This document shows, in pieces, positions 20,028-30,222 of a stretch of DNA of 64,000 bases (position 1 is its first letter; every line of letters begins with the position of its first letter). Location: positions 804,699-868,698 of the forward strand of contig NZ_KN196470.1 of NCBI RefSeq assembly GCF_000761445.1, given 5' to 3'. The notes beneath the pieces were generated by a model. That model had not been told where the DNA came from and made no database searches. It saw only the letters and a program-made list of their open reading frames with translations. The position numbers were made by a program, and so were the translations under genes. The DNA is from Oleiagrimonas soli (GTDB lineage: Bacteria; Pseudomonadota; Gammaproteobacteria; Xanthomonadales; Rhodanobacteraceae).

Positions 20028-20089
20028 GACGCGATCAGTGTGGCCGATCCATGAGGCCGCTTCCAGTACGTGTCGGGTGAACGGATTGT

Positions 20090-21559
20090 TCATTCCGCTG
20101 CATCGTCGCGCTGCCGCGCGGCGTCCACGGTGAGATGCGCGAGACGCTTCAGGCGCTCGCCGCCGCGCTCGCTCAGCCATTGCTTCAGGCGCGTGTCGGC
20201 GGCGTCCGCGTCCAGCGCATGGCGTTCGGCCAGTGTCGCCGAGAGCGCCTTGCCCAGGCTGTCGAAAATCAGCGCGTAGGCGAACGCATGCAGCACGCCG
20301 CCGCCGAGCGTGCCCAGGCCGGGGAACGCCTTGAGTGCGTTGCCGGCGATGGCCAGCACCAGCGAGGCGCTGGTGCGCACGGTCAGGCGCGCGCGCTGCA
20401 GGAAGGCCTCGATCTGCACGTCGCTGACCGGCACGTCGTGGATGCGGCACAGCTCGCGCACCAGTCCCGTGGCCAGCGCGCCCTGGATGATGAGATCGCT
20501 GCCGGGCGCGATCGCGGCCATCGCGCCGACCACCGCACGGCGTGCGTAGCGACGCACAGCCGCCTCCGCCTGTTGCTGGCGCAGCGCGGTTTCCGCGGCG
20601 TGCGCATCGCGGTCCACGCGCGCCAGCACGGCGCGCTCGCGGGCTGGCTCCAGATCGGTCCCGGCGCGATGCAAGAGCCGCTGCAGCGCCTGGGTCAGCG
20701 CGTCGACGTCGGCCACGGCGCGGCGCTCGATGCGCTCGCGGCTGCCGTCGTCCAGGCGTCGCTCGAAGCGTTCGCTGCCGCCGGCGCGGATGGCGACCAC
20801 GGCCGCGGCCTCCGGCACTCGGCGGCGGAGCGAGGCGAGCAACTGCTCGCGCTCCTCGGGCGCGAAGCGGTCGCTCTTGTTCAGCGCCAGCAGCAGCGGT
20901 TTGCCGAAGCTGGCCAGCCAGGCCACTTCCTCGCCCTGGCTGCGCTGGAGGTCGCCGTCGGTCAGATACACCACGACGTGGGCGCGCAGGGCTTCATGGC
21001 GGGCGAGCTGTTCGCGGTGCTCGCCGTCGGTCTCGCGGGTGCCGGGCACGTCGGCCAACGTCACCGGGGTGCCGTCGGCGAGAACGGCGTCGACATGGCG
21101 CACGCTGCGCGTGGTGCCGCCGCGCACGTCCGTGGGCAACGCCGCATCCGGCGCCAGCGCGGTGACCAGGCTGGATTTGCCCGCCGATATTTCGCCGAAC
21201 ACCGCCACATAGAAACGTCCGCTGGCGCCGCGCGCATCCAGGTCGCGCAGTTCGGCGCGCAGCGCGCCGGCGTTCGCGCCGTCGTGTTCCAGGAGGGCGA
21301 TGCGGGCGTCCAGCTGGGCGCGGCTCGGTGCTTCGAGGGGGCGCGATTTGCGTCGGCGCGGTCGCAGCAGCATCCAGGCGATCAGCGTCGCGGCCAGCGC
21401 GAACAGCGCCAGGGCGATGCCCAGCGTCCACTGCAGCCAGGGCGGCAGGGTCAGGAAGCGCTGCGCCAGGCTCAGCGCGCGCTCGGCCGCGGCCAGCAGC
21501 AGCCACAACAGGGCAGCGCAGGCCAGCGCCGCGAGCAGGAGGCGGAAACGGCGGTTCAT
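20090..21559 (-). CDS. DUF697-type membrane GTPase with N-terminal helices (GTPase 2)
   Basis: A 489-residue protein with two hydrophobic helices at about 7-25 and 44-66, then a GTPase domain. G1 is GEISAGKS at 122-129, G3 is DVPGT and G4 is NKSD. The C-terminal DUF697 region includes IAPGSDLIIQGALATGLVREL. It is the first gene of the operon. The ATG at 21559 has no obvious Shine-Dalgarno. It shares domain plan, but little sequence, with GTPase 1 at the other end of the operon, as in systems where two dynamin-like or Era-like GTPases act together. The cellular role is unknown. Confidence 0.85.
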   Translation of the reverse strand: MNRRFRLLLAALACAALLWLLLAAAERALSLAQRFLTLPPWLQWTLGIALALFALAATLIAWMLLRPRRRKSRPLEAPSRAQLDARIALLEHDGANAGALRAELRDLDARGASGRFYVAVFGEISAGKSSLVTALAPDAALPTDVRGGTTRSVRHVDAVLADGTPVTLADVPGTRETDGEHREQLARHEALRAHVVVYLTDGDLQRSQGEEVAWLASFGKPLLLALNKSDRFAPEEREQLLASLRRRVPEAAAVVAIRAGGSERFERRLDDGSRERIERRAVADVDALTQALQRLLHRAGTDLEPARERAVLARVDRDAHAAETALRQQQAEAAVRRYARRAVVGAMAAIAPGSDLIIQGALATGLVRELCRIHDVPVSDVQIEAFLQRARLTVRTSASLVLAIAGNALKAFPGLGTLGGGVLHAFAYALIFDSLGKALSATLAERHALDADAADTRLKQWLSERGGERLKRLAHLTVDAARQRDDAAE

Positions 21560-21693
21560 GCGGGCATGGTTGGCGTTTGCGCGCGACCGCGCAAGTGCGG
21601 ATGGATCGGCCCGCGATGACCGCGGGCGGCCCAGCGGCTATGATCGATCGCTGGCGGGGTGTGGAACGCCGGGTTCGCAAGGAAGGGGGTGAC

Positions 21694-24600
21694 GTGGATC
21701 GGTCTGTCTGGTGGAACGCGTTGTGGGCGCTGGCTTTGGCCGTTGCGCCGACGGTCCACGGTTCGCCGGCGGCGACGGACCCGGGCAGGGCTGCGCACAT
21801 GCGGCCGATTCCGACGCCGCAGTTCCGCTACTACGGCGTGGCCGAGGGCGTGTCCAGCAGTAATGTCTACACCATCGCGCAGGATGCGCGTGGCGTGATC
21901 TGGATGGGCACCGACAACGGTCTGCTGCGCTTCGACAGCGCCCATTTCAAGGTCTTCCGGCACGACCCGCGCAAGCCGCATTCGCTGGCCACCAACGACG
22001 TGTCGGCGTTGCTGGTCGATCATCGTCAGCGGCTGTGGCTGGGCGGTGAGGGTACCGGTCTGAACCGGTACCGGCCGGCGACCGGGGATTTCCGCATCTG
22101 GCGGCACAAGGACGGCGATCCGGACAGTCTGGCCGGCAATGACATCGGCGCGCTGGCGGAGGGCAAGGACGGCTCGATCTGGGTCAGCGTGTATTCGCGT
22201 GGTCTGGACCGCCTGCGTCCCGACGGCCATTTCGAGCATTTTCGTCATCGCGCCGACGACCCCGGCAGCCTGGCGTCGGACATCGTGCTGTCCCTGCGCG
22301 CGCTCGACGACGGCACGTTGCTGGTCGGCAGCATGCGTGGCCTGGATCGTCTGCGCAGCGACGGCAGCATCGCGCACGTCGCTTTCGTCGGTGTCGACAA
22401 GCCGCCCCGGGTGTGGAGCATCGACGGCGAGCCCGGCCACTGGCGGCTGTCGACCAATCAGGGACTGTTCCAGTTGCATGCGGACGGCAAGGCCTATCCC
22501 ATGCTGAGCGATCTGTTCCACGCCACCACCACGACGATGACGGCTCGCGGTCTGGATGGCGGTCTGTGGGTAGGCACTACGCACGGCCTTGTCTGGGTCG
22601 GGCCGGATGGCCGTCATCGCAAGTTTCCCATGCACCAGGAGTTGCTGGACGGCGTGCCGGGCGCGCTGGTCTGGAAGCTGATGTTCGATCAGGAAGGCGG
22701 CCTGTGGGTGACCACCCGCGACAACGGGGTGGCTTACCTGAGTCCGCGCTGGCGCCAGTTCACGGTGTTCCGCCATCAGCCTGGGCTGGCGAACAGCCTG
22801 AGCATCGGTCGGGTGCTCTCGCAGGTGGCCTGGCACGGACATCTGCTGGTCGGCGGGCCCGGTGAACGGCTGGACAGCATCGATCTGTCCGAGGGCGTCG
22901 TGCAGCACATGCCGGCGCAGGCCGGTCACTACGCCGTGACCGGCATGGCCGATGCCGGTCAGGGGCAACTCTGGTTTGCGTTGAACAACGGTTTGGCGCT
23001 GTACGGCCAGGGCCGATTGCAGCGGCTTCCGAATGCGGACATGGTCGACGGCACGAACCGCATCGTTGCGGATGCGCAGGGCAATGCGTATGCCGCCATG
23101 CCGTCGGGTGGCGTCCTGCGGATCGACCGCAAGACGCTTGCCATGCGCGAGATCAAGACGCGCGATGGCACCGTGGCGGATCGCGACACCACCCGGCTCG
23201 CCATGCACCAGGGACAGCTCTGGCGCTCCAGCATGGGCGGTCTGGCGCGGCTCGATCCGGACTCCGGCGAGTTCGTCGACGTGCCGGGCGTGACTCCCGG
23301 GCGCGTGCTGAAGTTCGTGTTCGACGCGAACGGTTTCTGGCTGGTGCGCGAGGACAGCATGGAGCATTACCGGCTCGACGCCGCCGGCGATGCCATGAAG
23401 GATCGCGAGGTGGGTTTGGACAAGGGCTGGCCGGGCATGAGCGTCATGGCCATCGCCAGCGACGATGCGGGACGCATCTGGATGACCAGCCGCACCGGCC
23501 TGTGGCGCTTCGATCCCGACACCGGCCGCTTTCATTTCTACGGCGTCGAGGACGGTTTGCCCAGTCCGGAATTCAGCAGTCACACGATTTCGCGCATGCC
23601 GGACGGCAGCATGTATTCGGGCACTAACCGCGGCATCGTCGGCTGGAATCCGGACGCCATGCACGATCAGCCGAGTGCGCCGAAACTGATGCTGTCGCGG
23701 ATCACGGTCAAACGCGCGGACCGCACGCTTTCGCTGCCGATCGACGGACGACCGCTGCATCTGCGCTGGAACGATCACGAGCTGCACGTGATGGCGCAGG
23801 CGGTGTCCTATCTCGATCCCTCTCGCAACCACTATCGCTTCCGCCTGCAGGGGCTGGACTCGGGCTGGGTCGATACCGGCACGCGCGGTGAGCGCGACTT
23901 CACCGGGCTGTCGCACGGTGCGTACAGCCTGCACATCGAGGCCGCCGGACCGAGCGGCGTGTGGACCGAGCTGTCGCCGTTGCAGATCGCCGTCGACCGT
24001 CCACCGTGGCTGGCCTGGTGGGCCTGGCTGGCCTACGCGATGCTGGCGGCGCTCTTGTTCTGGCTGGCCTGGCATCTGGGCCGGTCGCGCGTCGAGCAGC
24101 GCCATCGGATGCAGATGGCGGAGCGCGAGCGCATTCTCGCCGAGCAGGCCAGCGCCGCCAAGACCAGCTTTCTGGCGACGCTGGGCCATGAAATCCGCAC
24201 CCCGATGACCGGCGTGCTGGGCATGGCCGAGCTGCTGCTGCATTCGCCGTTGCAGCCGCGACAGCGCGAATACGCCGTGGCCATCCAGCGTTCGGGCACG
24301 CTGCTGCTGCGTCTGGTCAACGAGGCGCTGGACATGGCGCGCATCGAGGCCGGGCGTCTGGAGCTGGACATCGCGGCGTTCGATCCGCGCGACGTGCTCG
24401 GCGATGTCATGCAGCTCGAACGCGGTGTGGCCGAGAACAAGGGGCTGCAACTCGTCTCGCACATCGGCGAAGGCGTGCCGGCGCGCCTGCGCGGCGATGC
24501 GCTGCGCATCAAGCAGATCCTGCTGAACCTGGTGAACAACGCGCTGAAATTCACCGAACGCGGTCATGTCGAGATGGGCATGGACTGGGTCGACGGCGGT

Positions 24601-25233
24601 CTGCGGATCACGGTGTCCGACACTGGGCCGGGCATCGACGACGAGGATCGCCGGCGGCTGTTTCAGCGCTACGAACAGGCAGACGGTCCGCAGCGCAGTT
24701 CCGGCAGCGGCCTGGGGCTGGCCATCTGCCGCGAGCTGACCTACCTGATGCAGGGCCGCTGCGAGCTGCTTGCGTCGGGTGCGCAGGGCAGCACGTTCCG
24801 GGTCTGGCTGCCGCTGCCGGCCGTCGAAAGCGAATCCGCGCCGGATGCACCGACCTCGGCGAAGGCCGCCACGCACGATCTGTTGCTGATCGAGGATGAC
24901 GTCACCATCGCCGGCGTGATCCGTGGCTTGCTGGAAGCGGCCGGACATCGCGTGCGGCATGCGCCGGACGGATTGGCGGGACTGGCCGAGCTGGAAAATC
25001 ACCGCTTCGACGCGTTGCTGCTGGATCTGGATCTGCCGGGGCTGGACGGATTCGGCGTCGCGCGCATGTTGCGCGGCCGCGAGACGGATACGCGCCTGCC
25101 CATTCTCGCCATCACCGCGCGCTCCGGCGGCGACGAGGAAGAGCGCGCACGCGACGCGGGCATGGACGGTTTCCTGCGCAAGCCGGTCAGCGGCGCGAGT
25201 CTGCAGGCGGCGCTGGCCGAACTGCTGGACTGA
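21694..25233 (+). CDS. Beta-propeller hybrid sensor histidine kinase
   Basis: An 1179-residue membrane sensor kinase. A signal peptide (residues 1-24) is followed by a long periplasmic propeller with blades such as GVIWMGTDNGLLRFD. A Y_Y_Y domain and a transmembrane helix at about 771-795 come next, then HisKA with the phosphoacceptor H832 in LGHEIRTPM. The ATPase has N, G1 and G2 boxes (NLVNNALKF, DTGPGI, GSGLGLAI). A C-terminal receiver has D1111 (LLLDLDLPG) and a conserved Lys in LRKPV. No DNA-binding domain follows, so the output is a phosphorelay to another protein. I chose the GTG at 21694 because GGAAGGGGG lies directly upstream and it gives a clean signal peptide. Confidence 0.9.
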   Translation: MDRSVWWNALWALALAVAPTVHGSPAATDPGRAAHMRPIPTPQFRYYGVAEGVSSSNVYTIAQDARGVIWMGTDNGLLRFDSAHFKVFRHDPRKPHSLATNDVSALLVDHRQRLWLGGEGTGLNRYRPATGDFRIWRHKDGDPDSLAGNDIGALAEGKDGSIWVSVYSRGLDRLRPDGHFEHFRHRADDPGSLASDIVLSLRALDDGTLLVGSMRGLDRLRSDGSIAHVAFVGVDKPPRVWSIDGEPGHWRLSTNQGLFQLHADGKAYPMLSDLFHATTTTMTARGLDGGLWVGTTHGLVWVGPDGRHRKFPMHQELLDGVPGALVWKLMFDQEGGLWVTTRDNGVAYLSPRWRQFTVFRHQPGLANSLSIGRVLSQVAWHGHLLVGGPGERLDSIDLSEGVVQHMPAQAGHYAVTGMADAGQGQLWFALNNGLALYGQGRLQRLPNADMVDGTNRIVADAQGNAYAAMPSGGVLRIDRKTLAMREIKTRDGTVADRDTTRLAMHQGQLWRSSMGGLARLDPDSGEFVDVPGVTPGRVLKFVFDANGFWLVREDSMEHYRLDAAGDAMKDREVGLDKGWPGMSVMAIASDDAGRIWMTSRTGLWRFDPDTGRFHFYGVEDGLPSPEFSSHTISRMPDGSMYSGTNRGIVGWNPDAMHDQPSAPKLMLSRITVKRADRTLSLPIDGRPLHLRWNDHELHVMAQAVSYLDPSRNHYRFRLQGLDSGWVDTGTRGERDFTGLSHGAYSLHIEAAGPSGVWTELSPLQIAVDRPPWLAWWAWLAYAMLAALLFWLAWHLGRSRVEQRHRMQMAERERILAEQASAAKTSFLATLGHEIRTPMTGVLGMAELLLHSPLQPRQREYAVAIQRSGTLLLRLVNEALDMARIEAGRLELDIAAFDPRDVLGDVMQLERGVAENKGLQLVSHIGEGVPARLRGDALRIKQILLNLVNNALKFTERGHVEMGMDWVDGGLRITVSDTGPGIDDEDRRRLFQRYEQADGPQRSSGSGLGLAICRELTYLMQGRCELLASGAQGSTFRVWLPLPAVESESAPDAPTSAKAATHDLLLIEDDVTIAGVIRGLLEAAGHRVRHAPDGLAGLAELENHRFDALLLDLDLPGLDGFGVARMLRGRETDTRLPILAITARSGGDEEERARDAGMDGFLRKPVSGASLQAALAELLD

Positions 25234-25249
25234 CGAACGCAGCGACGCG

Positions 25250-25501
25250 TCAGCCCTCGCCGTGCTCGGACGTTGCCGCACGCAGGCGCAGATTCGCCTC
25301 GCGCACCGGGGCGTCGAATCCGCTGTGAAGTTCGATCAGGTAACGCACTTCGTCGTCGATGGTGAGCAGGCCAAGCACGGATCCGGTGTGTCCGGCATGT
25401 TCGCCAGCGACGATGTCGACCGCATCGAGGAAGTCGAACCGCAGGCCTTCGAGCACGCGGTGAGCCATGAACGCTTGGTGCTGTTCGAGCGTCGGTTTCA
25501 C
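25250..25501 (-). CDS. Small KOW-motif protein, function unknown
   Basis: An 83-residue protein whose middle part, VDIVAGEHAGHTGSVLG, fits the KOW motif found in RNA- and ribosome-associated proteins. The start is a GTG; an in-frame ATG at 25468 is possible. It follows holC by 19 bases on the same strand and probably belongs to the pepA-holC transcript. I do not recognise a named family beyond the motif. Confidence 0.6.
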   Translation of the reverse strand: MKPTLEQHQAFMAHRVLEGLRFDFLDAVDIVAGEHAGHTGSVLGLLTIDDEVRYLIELHSGFDAPVREANLRLRAATSEHGEG

Positions 25502-25520
25502 GAGGCGCGCCGATGCGCCG

Positions 25521-25943
25521 TCACATGTCGTGCTTGTGCAGCTCGAAACCGAGGCGCTGATACTCGCGCCAGCGCTCGCGCGAGCCGGTGCGGGCGTCGG
25601 GGTCGGCGGCGACCACTTCCAGCACGCGGTCGTAGCGGCCCGACGGCACGCTGTCGCGCAGGTTGATGACCAGCGGCCGGTCGGCCGTGTCCTCGCCCGG
25701 CGGCACGATCAGCACCGCGGTGCCGGCGTCGTCTTCGTCGCCGGCGAGCTGGTGCGGAATGAAGGCGTCCTCGTCGAACTCCCACAGCACGCCGTCGAGC
25801 GCCTCGGCCTGGGCGAAGTCGCGGGTCAGGATCAGCGTCGGCTGCTGCGCCGAATAGGCGTGCTGGGCCAGCTTGCAGACCAGCAGCAGCGGGTTCTCGC
25901 GGAATTGCGGCTTGTCGATCAGATAGAAGTCGGCGCGCGGCAT
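25521..25943 (-). CDS. holC: DNA polymerase III chi subunit
   Basis: Chi links the clamp loader to single-stranded-DNA-binding protein. The 140-residue chain has the family start MPRADFYLI and the LVCKLAQHAY segment. The GVLWEFDEDAFIPHQL block and the VINLRDSVPSGRYDRVLEVV stretch are also typical. Length is normal. It lies downstream of pepA on the same strand, a neighbourhood common in gammaproteobacteria, although valS does not follow here. Confidence 0.93.
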   Translation of the reverse strand: MPRADFYLIDKPQFRENPLLLVCKLAQHAYSAQQPTLILTRDFAQAEALDGVLWEFDEDAFIPHQLAGDEDDAGTAVLIVPPGEDTADRPLVINLRDSVPSGRYDRVLEVVAADPDARTGSRERWREYQRLGFELHKHDM

Positions 25944-26061
25944 GGCAGTCGGCGAGTGGCGAGGAAGGTGACGTTCGAGGATAGCAGCGCCGCCGCCCGA
26001 TGCGGCATCGGCGGCGCGGTCGGTGCGGACCGGGCGCGGACGGCCCGGCCCGCCGTCGGCA

Positions 26062-27543
26062 TCACGCGCAGCGGTCGATCAGCCACTGCGCCAGCAGCGA
26101 CACCGGACGGCCGCTGGCCAGGCCCTTGCGGCCCGATTCCCAGGCGGTGCCGGCGATGTCCAGGTGCGCCCAGCGCTGGCCCTCGACGAAGCGCGACAGG
26201 AAGCAGCCAGCGGTGATCGCGCCGGCCGGGCGGCCGCCGATGTTGGCGAAGTCGGCGAAGGCCGATTCCAGCTGCTTCTGGTACTCGTTCCACAGCGGCA
26301 GGCGCCAGGCGCGGTCGAGCGTCTGTTCGCCGGCGGCCAGCAGTTCCTCGGCCAGGTCGTCGTGCTTGCTCATCAGGCCGGTGGCGTGGCTGCCCAGGGC
26401 GATCACGCAGGCGCCGGTCAGGGTCGCGGCATCGACGATCGCCTGCGGCTCGAAGCGCTGCACGTAGGTCAGTGCGTCGCACAGGATCAGGCGGCCCTCG
26501 GCGTCGGTGTTGAGCACCTCGACGGTCTGCCCGGACATGGTGTTGAGCACGTCGCTGGGGCGGTACGCGTTGCCGTCGGTCATGTTCTCGACCGAGGGCA
26601 CCACGCAGACCAGGTTCAGCGGCAGCTTCATCTTCACCGCGGCGACGAAGCCGCCGAGCACGCCGGCCGCGCCGCACATGTCGAACTTCATCTCTTCCAT
26701 CGAACCGGTCGGCTTGATGTTCAGGCCGCCGGCGTCGAAGGTGACGCCCTTGCCGACGAAGGCGTAAGGCTTGTCGCCGTCCTTGCCGCCGTTCCATTTC
26801 AGCACGATCAGGCGCGGCGGGTTGGCCGAGCCGCGCGCGACAGCCAGCAGCGAATGCATGCCGAGCGCTTCCATCTGCTCGCGTTCGAGCACTTCGATCT
26901 CGACGCCGTCATGGGCGTGCGCGAACTCGGTGGCCTGCTCGGCGATCCACGCCGGCACGCAGATGTTCGGCGGCATGTTGCCCAGGTGACGCGCGAAGCG
27001 CACGCCCTCGGCCATGCCCGCGGCCTGCGCCAGCGCGGTGTCCTGGCCTTCGCCGGCCAGCGCCAGCGACTTCAGCTTGGTGTCCTTCGCGTCCGGACCG
27101 GCCTGGAAGGTCGCGGTGTAGCGATAGGCGGCGTGGTCGAAGGCCAGCGCGGCGGTACGCACGCACCAGGCCGCGTCCTTGCCGGGCACGTCGAGCGCGC
27201 TCAGCCAGGTGGCGGCGCTGCCGACGGACAGTGCGGACGCGGCCTTGCCGGCGGCGCGGCAGGCTTGCTGGAAGCGGCTGGCGTCGAATTCCGCCTGCAC
27301 GCCGAGGCCGACCGTCATCACGCGCTCGGCCTTGACGCCGCTCAGGTCGTACAGCGTGTGCACGGTGCCGGGCTTGCCGCTGATGTCGCCGCCGTCGATG
27401 CGGCGCTTCAGCGCACCGCCGGAGGCGGCGTCGATGGCGGCAGCGGCGGTCGACAGCACGCCGTTGGTGTACACGCCGACGATCACGCAGGGCGTGTCGA
27501 TGGATTCGGGGGCGCCGGAGGCCAGGCTCAGTTGCAGGGTCAT
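26062..27543 (-). CDS. pepA: Leucyl aminopeptidase
   Basis: A cytoplasmic M17 dizinc aminopeptidase of 493 residues that removes N-terminal residues from peptides. PepA homologues can also bind DNA at Xer recombination sites. The family signature NTDAEGRL and the metal-site stretch [16 protein letters not shown] are intact, as is [11 protein letters not shown] near the C-terminus. The ATG at 27543 faces the divergent lptF gene. An xerD gene is also nearby, but this pairing does not by itself show a role in recombination. Confidence 0.95.
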   Translation of the reverse strand: MTLQLSLASGAPESIDTPCVIVGVYTNGVLSTAAAAIDAASGGALKRRIDGGDISGKPGTVHTLYDLSGVKAERVMTVGLGVQAEFDASRFQQACRAAGKAASALSVGSAATWLSALDVPGKDAAWCVRTAALAFDHAAYRYTATFQAGPDAKDTKLKSLALAGEGQDTALAQAAGMAEGVRFARHLGNMPPNICVPAWIAEQATEFAHAHDGVEIEVLEREQMEALGMHSLLAVARGSANPPRLIVLKWNGGKDGDKPYAFVGKGVTFDAGGLNIKPTGSMEEMKFDMCGAAGVLGGFVAAVKMKLPLNLVCVVPSVENMTDGNAYRPSDVLNTMSGQTVEVLNTDAEGRLILCDALTYVQRFEPQAIVDAATLTGACVIALGSHATGLMSKHDDLAEELLAAGEQTLDRAWRLPLWNEYQKQLESAFADFANIGGRPAGAITAGCFLSRFVEGQRWAHLDIAGTAWESGRKGLASGRPVSLLAQWLIDRCA

Positions 27544-27731
27544 GGGATGTCCTTTGTTGCGATTCGGGAATCGGGGAGACGCGGCGACGTGCGGGGACGG
27601 TCTGCGCGGTCCGGATGAACGCCGGGTGGCCGTGCCGGAGGCTGCCCTGCCGACAAGGCGTCGGACCGGCTACACTTCGCTTTCGACCGCGCGCACACGT
27701 CGCGTCGCGAACCATTGCCCACCATTATCGC

Positions 27732-28844
27732 ATGCTGCGCATTCTCGACCGCTACTTCCTGCGCGAACTCGTTCTGAGCGTGCTCGCCACCACCATCGTG
27801 CTGCTGGTGATCTTCACCGGCGGCACCTTCGCGCGCGTGCTGCAGCAGGTCGCCAACGGCAGCTTTCCGGCCAGCGTGATGTTCCAGGTGCTGGGGCTGC
27901 GCATCGTCAACGCGCTGCCCGGCCTGCTGCCGCTGTCGCTGTTCCTCGGCGTGCTGGTGGCGCTGGGCCGGATGTGGCGCGACAGCGAGATGCATGTGCT
28001 GGCGGCCGCCGGCATGGGTCCGCGCGGACTGATGCGCCCGACGCTGATGCTGGGCATCCCAGCGACGATCCTGATCGCGGTGGTGTCGCTGTGGCTGGGG
28101 CCGCTGTCGGCGCGCACCGCCGATCAGCTGGTGGCCGACGCCAACCGCTCGGTGATCGCCGCGGGTCTCGACGCCGGCCGTTTCACCGAGCTGCCGGGCA
28201 AGGGCGGCGTGATCTTCGTCGCCGGCATGAACCGCAAGGGGACCAAGCTGGATCAGGTGTTCCTGGCCAGCGACGAGGCCGCCACCGACACGCATCCGGC
28301 GCGGGTCAAGCTGATCACCGCCAAGCGCGGCGAGTTGTACCAGGGCAGCGAGACCCACGGCCGCTATCTGGCGCTGCTGGACGGCTGGCAGTTCCAGGTG
28401 CCGCTCGGCCACGAGAATTGGCAGCGCATGCGCTATCAGCGCAACGATGTGGCGCTGTCCGAGGTGCGCCCGCAGAGCGACGACGACGAGGATCCGCTGA
28501 GCAGCGTCGGCACGATGGACCTGATCGCGTCGGACAACGTCGATGCGCGCGCCGAACTCGCCTGGCGCACCGCTGCGCCCGCCACCGCGCTGGTGCTGCT
28601 GCTGCTGGCGCTGCCGCTGTCGCGTCAATCGCCGCGCGAGGCGCGTTACGGCCGTCTGCTGCTGGCGGTGCTGGCGTATTTTCTCTACTTCCTGCTGCTG
28701 TCGCTGGGACGCGCCCTGATCGACCGCGGCACGGTCAGCAACAGTGCGCCGATGTGGGTGCTGCACATTCTGGTCACGCTGGGCGCGCTGTGGATGTTCC
28801 GGCGTCAGTTCAGCGCCTGGCGCGTGAAGGGCTCGTCCGCATGA
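27732..28844 (+). CDS. lptF: LPS export permease LptF
   Basis: An inner-membrane permease subunit of the LptB2FG transporter that extracts lipopolysaccharide for delivery to the outer membrane. At 370 residues it has six helices around a periplasmic beta-jellyroll domain (about 130-270). The start MLRILDRYFLRELV, with the first helix TTIVLLVIFTGG, and the SVLATT segment are typical. The stop overlaps the lptG start as ATGA. It is divergent from pepA. Confidence 0.95.
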   Translation: MLRILDRYFLRELVLSVLATTIVLLVIFTGGTFARVLQQVANGSFPASVMFQVLGLRIVNALPGLLPLSLFLGVLVALGRMWRDSEMHVLAAAGMGPRGLMRPTLMLGIPATILIAVVSLWLGPLSARTADQLVADANRSVIAAGLDAGRFTELPGKGGVIFVAGMNRKGTKLDQVFLASDEAATDTHPARVKLITAKRGELYQGSETHGRYLALLDGWQFQVPLGHENWQRMRYQRNDVALSEVRPQSDDDEDPLSSVGTMDLIASDNVDARAELAWRTAAPATALVLLLLALPLSRQSPREARYGRLLLAVLAYFLYFLLLSLGRALIDRGTVSNSAPMWVLHILVTLGALWMFRRQFSAWRVKGSSA

Positions 28845-29947
28845 GGCTGCCGATGCCGAACGTGAAGCGGGTCGACCGCCTGATCGCGACCACCGTGCTC
28901 AGCACGCTGGCGATCGTGTGGCTGATCCTGGTCGGCTTCGACACGCTGGGCCAGTTTCTCAAGCAGCTCGGCCACGTCGGCCAGCATGGCTACACGCTGA
29001 GCAAGGCCGCGATCTACATCGCCGACACCATTCCGCGGCGCATGTACGAGCATTTCGGCAATGCCGCGCTGATCGGCGGCCTGCTCGGTCTGGGCGGTCT
29101 GGCCGGCAGCGGCGAACTGACCGCGCTGCGCGCGGCAGGCATGTCCAAGCTGCGCATCGCCGCCTCGGTGACGGCGGTGGTCGCGGTGCTGACGCTGGCG
29201 GTGATGCTGATCGGCGAAACCCTGGCGCCGGCCGGCGACCAGCGCGCACAGGCGATCCAGCTGGCCTTGCACTCGGACAACATCGGCCTGACCACGCGCA
29301 GCGGCTTGTGGGCGCGCGACGGCGGCGACGTGGTCAATGCCAAGGGTGCGCAGGCGGTGCGCGAGGACGGCCATCAGCGTGTGCAGCTGGTCGACGTGCG
29401 CGTATTCAGCTTCGACGACAGCGGCCAGCTGACGGAATTCCGCCACGCCAAGAGCGCCGAGAACGACGGTCGCGACTGGACGTTGAAAGACCTGCGCATC
29501 AATACGCTGGACGCCGATGGCGTGCACTCGCGCGAAGTCGCCTCGGAGCCGTGGAAAACGCATCTCGACGCGCGCGTGCTGGAGCAGTCCATCGTGCATC
29601 CACAGTACCTGTCGATGCGCGACCTGTACGCCAACATGCAGTACCTGCGCGCCAACGGGCAGAATCCGGGCGCTTACGCGGTGTCGTTCTGGTCGCACGC
29701 GCTGTATCCGCTGAACGTGCTGGTGCTGGTGCTCTGCGCGATGCCGTTCGCGTTCGGCGCACTGCGTTCCGGCGGCCTCGGCAAGCGCCTGTTCATCGGC
29801 GTGCTGCTGGCCATCGCCTGGTACTTCCTGCAGCAGTCGATGACCAACTTCGGCACCGTGTACGGCCTGTCGCCGATGCTGGCGAACCTGCTGCCTGCGA
29901 TGGTGCTGGTGATCGTGGCGACGCTGTATTTCCGGCGACACGGTTAG
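28841..29947 (+). CDS. lptG: LPS export permease LptG
   Basis: Partner permease of LptF, 368 residues with six helices and a periplasmic domain at about 130-260. The ELTALRAAGMSKLRI coupling-helix segment and the C-terminal GTVYGLSPMLANLLPA stretch are typical of LptG. The ATG at 28841 overlaps lptF by four bases, so synthesis of the two subunits is coupled. Confidence 0.95.
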   Translation: MRLPMPNVKRVDRLIATTVLSTLAIVWLILVGFDTLGQFLKQLGHVGQHGYTLSKAAIYIADTIPRRMYEHFGNAALIGGLLGLGGLAGSGELTALRAAGMSKLRIAASVTAVVAVLTLAVMLIGETLAPAGDQRAQAIQLALHSDNIGLTTRSGLWARDGGDVVNAKGAQAVREDGHQRVQLVDVRVFSFDDSGQLTEFRHAKSAENDGRDWTLKDLRINTLDADGVHSREVASEPWKTHLDARVLEQSIVHPQYLSMRDLYANMQYLRANGQNPGAYAVSFWSHALYPLNVLVLVLCAMPFAFGALRSGGLGKRLFIGVLLAIAWYFLQQSMTNFGTVYGLSPMLANLLPAMVLVIVATLYFRRHG

Positions 29948-29965
29948 CGCGCATCAGCGACGTTG

Positions 29966-30067
29966 CCGCGTCGTCGACGGCGTGCCCGAGTCGGGTGTAT
30001 GGGTGAAACGCATCGTGCCTCGTTGTTGACGGCGCACCCGAGCCGGGTGTCCGGGTCGAGCGCATCG
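29966..30067. repeat. Pair of ~50-bp imperfect direct repeats with internal palindromes
   Basis: Two copies start at about 29966 and 30017 with a period near 51 bases. Each contains a GACGGCG block, a CCCGAG-type palindrome followed by CGGGTGT, and a terminal CGCATCG. The first palindrome is CCCGA-G-TCGGG and the second is CCCG-AGC-CGGG. The stretch 29948-30222, after lptG, has no recognisable gene. The hairpins may terminate lptFG transcription, though no U-tract follows. Confidence 0.6.
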
Positions 30068-30222
30068 CGCCAAGGCTGTCTGCCGGCTGCCACGCAACCG
30101 TGGTTCCCATGCGCGTCGATACGCGTGGCCTTCAGCACGGCGGGCTTTCGTCCGTTCGATGTGCTCTAGCCGCGCTTGCGCCATCGCGAGCGAACGCTGC
30201 GCGGCGTGGATGCGATGTCGGC

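Noticed and set aside
21556-25281. A 1241-codon open frame opposite the hybrid kinase, and similar long antisense frames (e.g. 32532-37004, 11470-14523, 6296-9241)
   Set aside because: They mirror real genes with clear domain matches. High G+C leaves few stop codons in antisense frames, and none of their products resembles a known family.
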